A program made the translations under genes and the position numbers. The notes under the pieces were generated by a model. The model was not told the DNA's origin, did not search any database, and worked only from the letters and a program-made list of their open reading frames with translations. Below, one piece after another: positions 61,001 to 64,000 of a stretch of 64,000 bases of DNA; the first letter of the stretch is position 1; every line of letters begins with the position of its first letter. The DNA comes from Aphis gossypii (lineage: Eukaryota > Arthropoda > Insecta > Hemiptera > Aphididae). The stretch is from contig NC_065530.1 in NCBI RefSeq assembly GCF_020184175.1, forward strand, positions 39,657,260-39,721,259, in the 5' to 3' direction.

Positions 61001-62008
61001 TGGTTATCAAGGTGATTGTGAAACTAGTCGTCCTACTAGTCGTGGAGCTATGGTTAAACGACTTGGACCAACCGAACCAATGACAGATTCAGATTTTTTT
61101 ACTGAAAGTGAAGCAGAAGATCATTGTCATCGTAAAGCTATAGTTATTGATGGTACATTATACTCTGGAGATAATATTAAACCTGAAACTCAACCAGATA
61201 ATCATAACAACCCTGGTCCCACTATTGAAGAAATGGACTCAAGTGGTGTTTATTCTGATTTTGATAGAATATTTGAGGAGCCACCTGCACTTAAAGATAG
61301 TTCAGAACCAGTTTCTTCTAATAATTCAACTTCTCCCTCATCTGTTAACAGCCAACAAATCCATATAGTTGCAATAGATCAGCCATCTAGTTCGACGATA
61401 CCGGAATGCACAGAAGATGCATCAAGCCCTGCTAGTAAACGTTACAAACGACCCACACCAGTGAAACCTAAAACCTTGGAGGTAAGACAAGATCAGGAAA
61501 ACAGAGCTCCAAGAACTAGAAAACCAGCAGGCCGTTGGGATGCTGTAATGAATAAAATAGAAAAAAGTAAAACTGATCAGAAGAGCCGTGTCAATCGGTT
61601 GAAGGATGTCAAAAGCAAAATTAATTCTATTAATCCATTGACAATACCATATACTAACAGGTTGAAAGAATCTCCCACAAATAGCGAACCATTGCCTGTC
61701 AGATCTCACAGAGAAAATACACCTTTAAAAGCCAAAAGGTATTTAGTTGTATAACCTTTAGCCTATCTATATAATATTTGATAATTAATCATTTTAATTA
61801 ATATTTAATTGTTTTTCTAGCCGTAGAACTAGAGCTCGAGGTGGATCAGAATCCAATTTACCAATGTCAGACCTAAAACCTAATTCTTCTAGGCAAAGAT
61901 GTATTCCTAAGAGTTCTCAAAACAGTTCAAGAGATAGTTCTTTTAGTGATCTTAGTGGCGAAACCAAAGCTACATTGAAGCAAGCAACATCACATCCTTC
62001 TTTAGTCA
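49043..62008 (+). CDS. CAP-Gly domain protein (microtubule-associated), 3' end not closed
   Basis: Coding exons are 49043-49051, 59937-60602, 60672-61738 and 61821-62008, all in phase, giving at least 643 residues. The start is MAKAPGESKIPVLHSNQLRS. A single CAP-Gly domain covers about 77-146 (VGSYVELTRHSRTGILRYFG, then LGPGDWCGVEV and GVRYFSC). The rest is Ser/Thr/Pro/Asp-rich and probably disordered, with SSLDTGYQGD and, at about 513-542, a basic RWDAVMNKI...KDVKSKI segment likely to be helical. CAP-Gly domains bind the EEY/F tails of tubulin, CLIPs and EB proteins, so a cytoplasmic microtubule role is inferred. The GKNDG loop is degenerate (GVCDG). Only one CAP-Gly and no long coiled coil are present, unlike CLIP-170. 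No named orthologue is claimed. Confidence 0.85.
49052..59936 (+). other. 10.9-kb first intron of the CAP-Gly gene
   Basis: Starts GTAAGA and ends TTTTAG. The first 800 bases are still CpG-rich (about 49100-49840) and could include an alternative first exon or enhancer. The rest is AT-rich with many TAGGTA/TACCTA motifs, T and A homopolymers (26 A at 53636-53661) and a palindrome at 56835-56856. No nested gene was recognised. Confidence 0.65.
56835..56856. repeat. Palindrome ATAATGGTAT-AG-ATACCATTAT
   Basis: Perfect 10-base arms with a 2-base centre, with weaker pairing outside (TAGGTAC against ACCTAAT). It could form a hairpin or cruciform. It lies next to a slightly GC-richer patch (56875-56965) that differs from the surrounding intron. 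Confidence 0.7.
59937..60602 (+). CDS. CAP-Gly gene exon 2 (CAP-Gly domain)
   Basis: Acceptor TTTTAG, donor GTACGT at 60603; 222 codons, residues 4-225. It holds the basic, Ser-rich N-terminus and the whole CAP-Gly domain, then an acidic stretch with TDSLGILSPDQM. Confidence 0.9.
60672..61738 (+). CDS. CAP-Gly gene exon 3 (low-complexity middle and basic segment)
   Basis: Acceptor ATGTTTCAG, donor GTATTT at 61739 leaving two bases of a codon; residues 226-580. The intron before it is only 69 bases. It has acidic Ser/Asp patches, the SSLDTGYQGD motif and the basic RWDAVMNKI segment. Confidence 0.9.
61821..62008 (+). CDS. CAP-Gly gene exon 4 (Arg/Ser-rich)
   Basis: Acceptor TTTTTCTAG, donor GTAAGT at 62009. 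Completes the split codon to Ser and reads RRTRARGGSESNLPMSDLKP onward, staying open for 63 codons. It leaves one base for the next exon. Confidence 0.85.
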
Positions 62009-63945
62009 GTAAGTAAAACATATTATAAATGTGTATAATAAAAAAAATGTATTAATATAATATATAGTGTTAAACAGAAATAACTGACAAATATAATTAA
62101 TTAACTGTAAAATACATTTATTTTTTATTTTTTTAATGTATAGAATAAATGTATTATATTATTGATTAATTATATTTATCGGTAATCGGTTCATTCTGTA
62201 TCATTCTATACTATGTTAAAAATATTGAAGAAAAATAGGTGTAATGAGGAATAATTTTTAAAAGTTAAAACTTGTTTTTTATTTAAGTAATTTAAAATAT
62301 TTAATAAATTTATCAACATGGTAGGTCTTATTATAGTACCATTAAAAATTATAATTTTATTTTATTTAATTAAAAGAATTTAAATTATTTTTTTTTGCAA
62401 AAAGAGTTCATTATTAGAATAATGAATTTAATCTTGTGATAAAATTATTAGTGTTATTAGTGTAATGGACAATGGTAACATTTATGTGTTTATTATAATC
62501 TTGTAGAAAGTACATAATATAGTAGTAACAAAATGATTGTTACAAAAATAAAATATTTATTTTCATATTAATATATTTAAATACCTAATATAACTCTTAA
62601 TACATTAAATTAATACTCATGATAAATAATGGTATAAAAATAAATGTGTTAATTAACTACACAAATACTATATCTATTAAAACAATAACAACGTAAGAAC
62701 AAGTATAATTTATGATATAGTTTATTTTAAATTGAAAAATTACAACAATCATACTACTTATTAAATATTTTATGTTAATAGTTAGTTGCCTGTAAGACTA
62801 TATTATATTATTATTTAATATAATATGGCAAATATGTTTCAATATTAAGTCTTGTATTACTTATTATTTTTTTTTTACAACAATATGAAAACAAAAGTAA
62901 ATATAAAGAGGAAAGAAGACGCTTATATTACTTATTACTGAAAAATAGATGGATGGATAGAAAAGAGATTAAATAATTATACAGAAATAGCAGTTGTGAG
63001 GAGAGGTGAGGTATTCGGGGCAGAATCCTGTGGAGATATAGGGCAAGGGTTGCTGATTTCATAAATTAATCATGAGTGAAGGACGAAAAAAAGAAGAGGT
63101 ATTATTAAAATATATAAAAATATTTATTACTAAGAAATACGCCTGTAGTATAGGCAACCTATCATACATTGATTAGCTAATTGTAGTATCATTTAAATAT
63201 GGTGCAAATTAACGTATACTAAAATATGTATTTTATTCATATTTAAAAAATAAAAAAATATTCTAAATATGTTTTAATTTAAAAGAGAATCGTATAATTA
63301 TCATAAAATGTTAGTTTTGTGTTTGAATAAATGAGTGTTAATAATATTTATTTGAATATAAAAAAAAAAGTAAATAGGTACTTGGAATATTTTTAGAATT
63401 TATATATTTTCCTTTGTAATTTTTGTTAGTTTTGGAATAGTTAGAAATTAACGTATATATATACAATATACATAATAATTAATAATACTTCAATATAATA
63501 TATTCTGATAATTGTATTTAATCAATACATAATAATATATTTATACAAGATAAAAACATCTTATAATACAGTGTATAAAGGATACACTGAATAAATATTA
63601 AAAAAATAAACATATTGATATTACCTATAGGCCAATGAAGTGTATTTAAAATTATTTTTTACTAAAAAAAAAAAGAAATTATTTAAAATACTCATTAATA
63701 TACTTTTTTCAAAAATTATATTTATTATAACATATATAGTAGTAGATAAAATATTTATTTTTATTAAATTAATGTTTAATAATTAAAATTGACTTGCATG
63801 GGAAAGTTTCTTAATGTGTGAAAAAATTGAATTAATTTTTCAACTAATTAGTAATTACATATTCAATTAAACTACAATATATTACTATTTTTTTTTTTTT
63901 ATATAGAATATTTATTTTTCCATTGTATTTTTAATTTTTCTTCAG
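62009..63945 (+). other. AT-rich sequence after CAP-Gly exon 4, probably intron
   Basis: About 1.9 kb with strong A/T bias. A patch at about 62930-63110 (GAGGAGAGGTGAGGTATTCG and onward) is purine- and G-rich and unlike its surroundings, perhaps an old transposon scrap, but it was not identified. Nothing else was recognised. Confidence 0.5.
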
Positions 63946-63984
63946 AAGAAAATAAGCAGGTCCTTCCTTACCTAATTGTATAAT
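63946..63984 (+). CDS. Possible last exon of the CAP-Gly gene
   Basis: A pyrimidine-rich tract and acceptor TTTTTCTTCAG end at 63945. In the phase left by exon 4 the sequence reads KENKQVLPYLIV and then TAA at about 63982-63984. The phase match and good acceptor are the only support; the true next exon may lie beyond the window. Confidence 0.25.
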
Positions 63985-64000
63985 AATATATTTTTTTTAC

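Noticed and set aside
62930..63110. LINE-like or other transposon fragment
   Set aside because: The purine-rich patch differs in composition, but no coding motif or terminal structure could be recognised.

Overview
This is a eukaryotic, very AT-rich window (long A/T runs, introns, GT-AG splice sites) and most likely insect DNA. The style is that of an aphid or a close hemipteran: AT-rich introns full of short TAGGTA/TACCTA motifs, GC/CpG-rich gene 5' ends, and an arthropod-type amnionless gene. The organism call is inference. A run of exactly 100 N (1845-1944) marks an assembly gap.

Layout. (1) 1-1844: AT-rich non-coding DNA with decayed transposon scraps. (2) 1945 to about 28945: a large head-to-tail satellite array, monomer about 330 bp, roughly 57 copies, bounded on its left by the gap. 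Two near-identical 4.03-4.05 kb LTR retrotransposons (4046-8074 and 9070-13120, both reading on the minus strand) sit inside the array. Each has about 655-bp LTRs with TG...CA ends, a primer-binding-like site, a polypurine tract and the 5-bp target duplication CACAT. Both sit at the same position of a monomer, so the element was inserted once and then copied with three satellite monomers as a unit of about 5.03 kb. Inside, a gag-like reading frame and a pol-type fragment with an NPAD..SRG motif are visible, while reverse transcriptase and integrase are not. I infer a BEL/Pao-like, internally deleted, non-autonomous element. (3) 28946-30060: ordinary intergenic DNA. (4) 30255-39404, plus strand: an eight-exon gene for an amnionless homologue (469 residues once a one-base frame break in exon 2 is allowed for), with signal peptide, cysteine-rich module, one membrane helix and a cytoplasmic FDNPTY endocytosis-type motif. 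(5) 39600-48500: a 9-kb intergenic region with a broken hAT transposase C-terminus (about 40753-40920, minus) and a 698-bp TIR element flanked by TA (42129-42826). (6) 48540 to the window end, plus strand: a CpG-rich promoter, a tiny first coding exon (Met-Ala-Lys), a 10.9-kb first intron, and three further exons of a CAP-Gly-domain, probably microtubule-binding protein whose 3' end may lie at or beyond the window end.

The two cellular genes are unrelated in function: one is an endocytic receptor partner (with cubilin in known systems), the other a cytoskeletal protein. Repeat copies differ mainly by one-base insertions and deletions, often in homopolymers. That pattern looks at least partly like residual long-read error and is the simplest explanation for the single frame break in amnionless. 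The most notable object is the satellite plus LTR-element composite array with its nested higher-order repeats.
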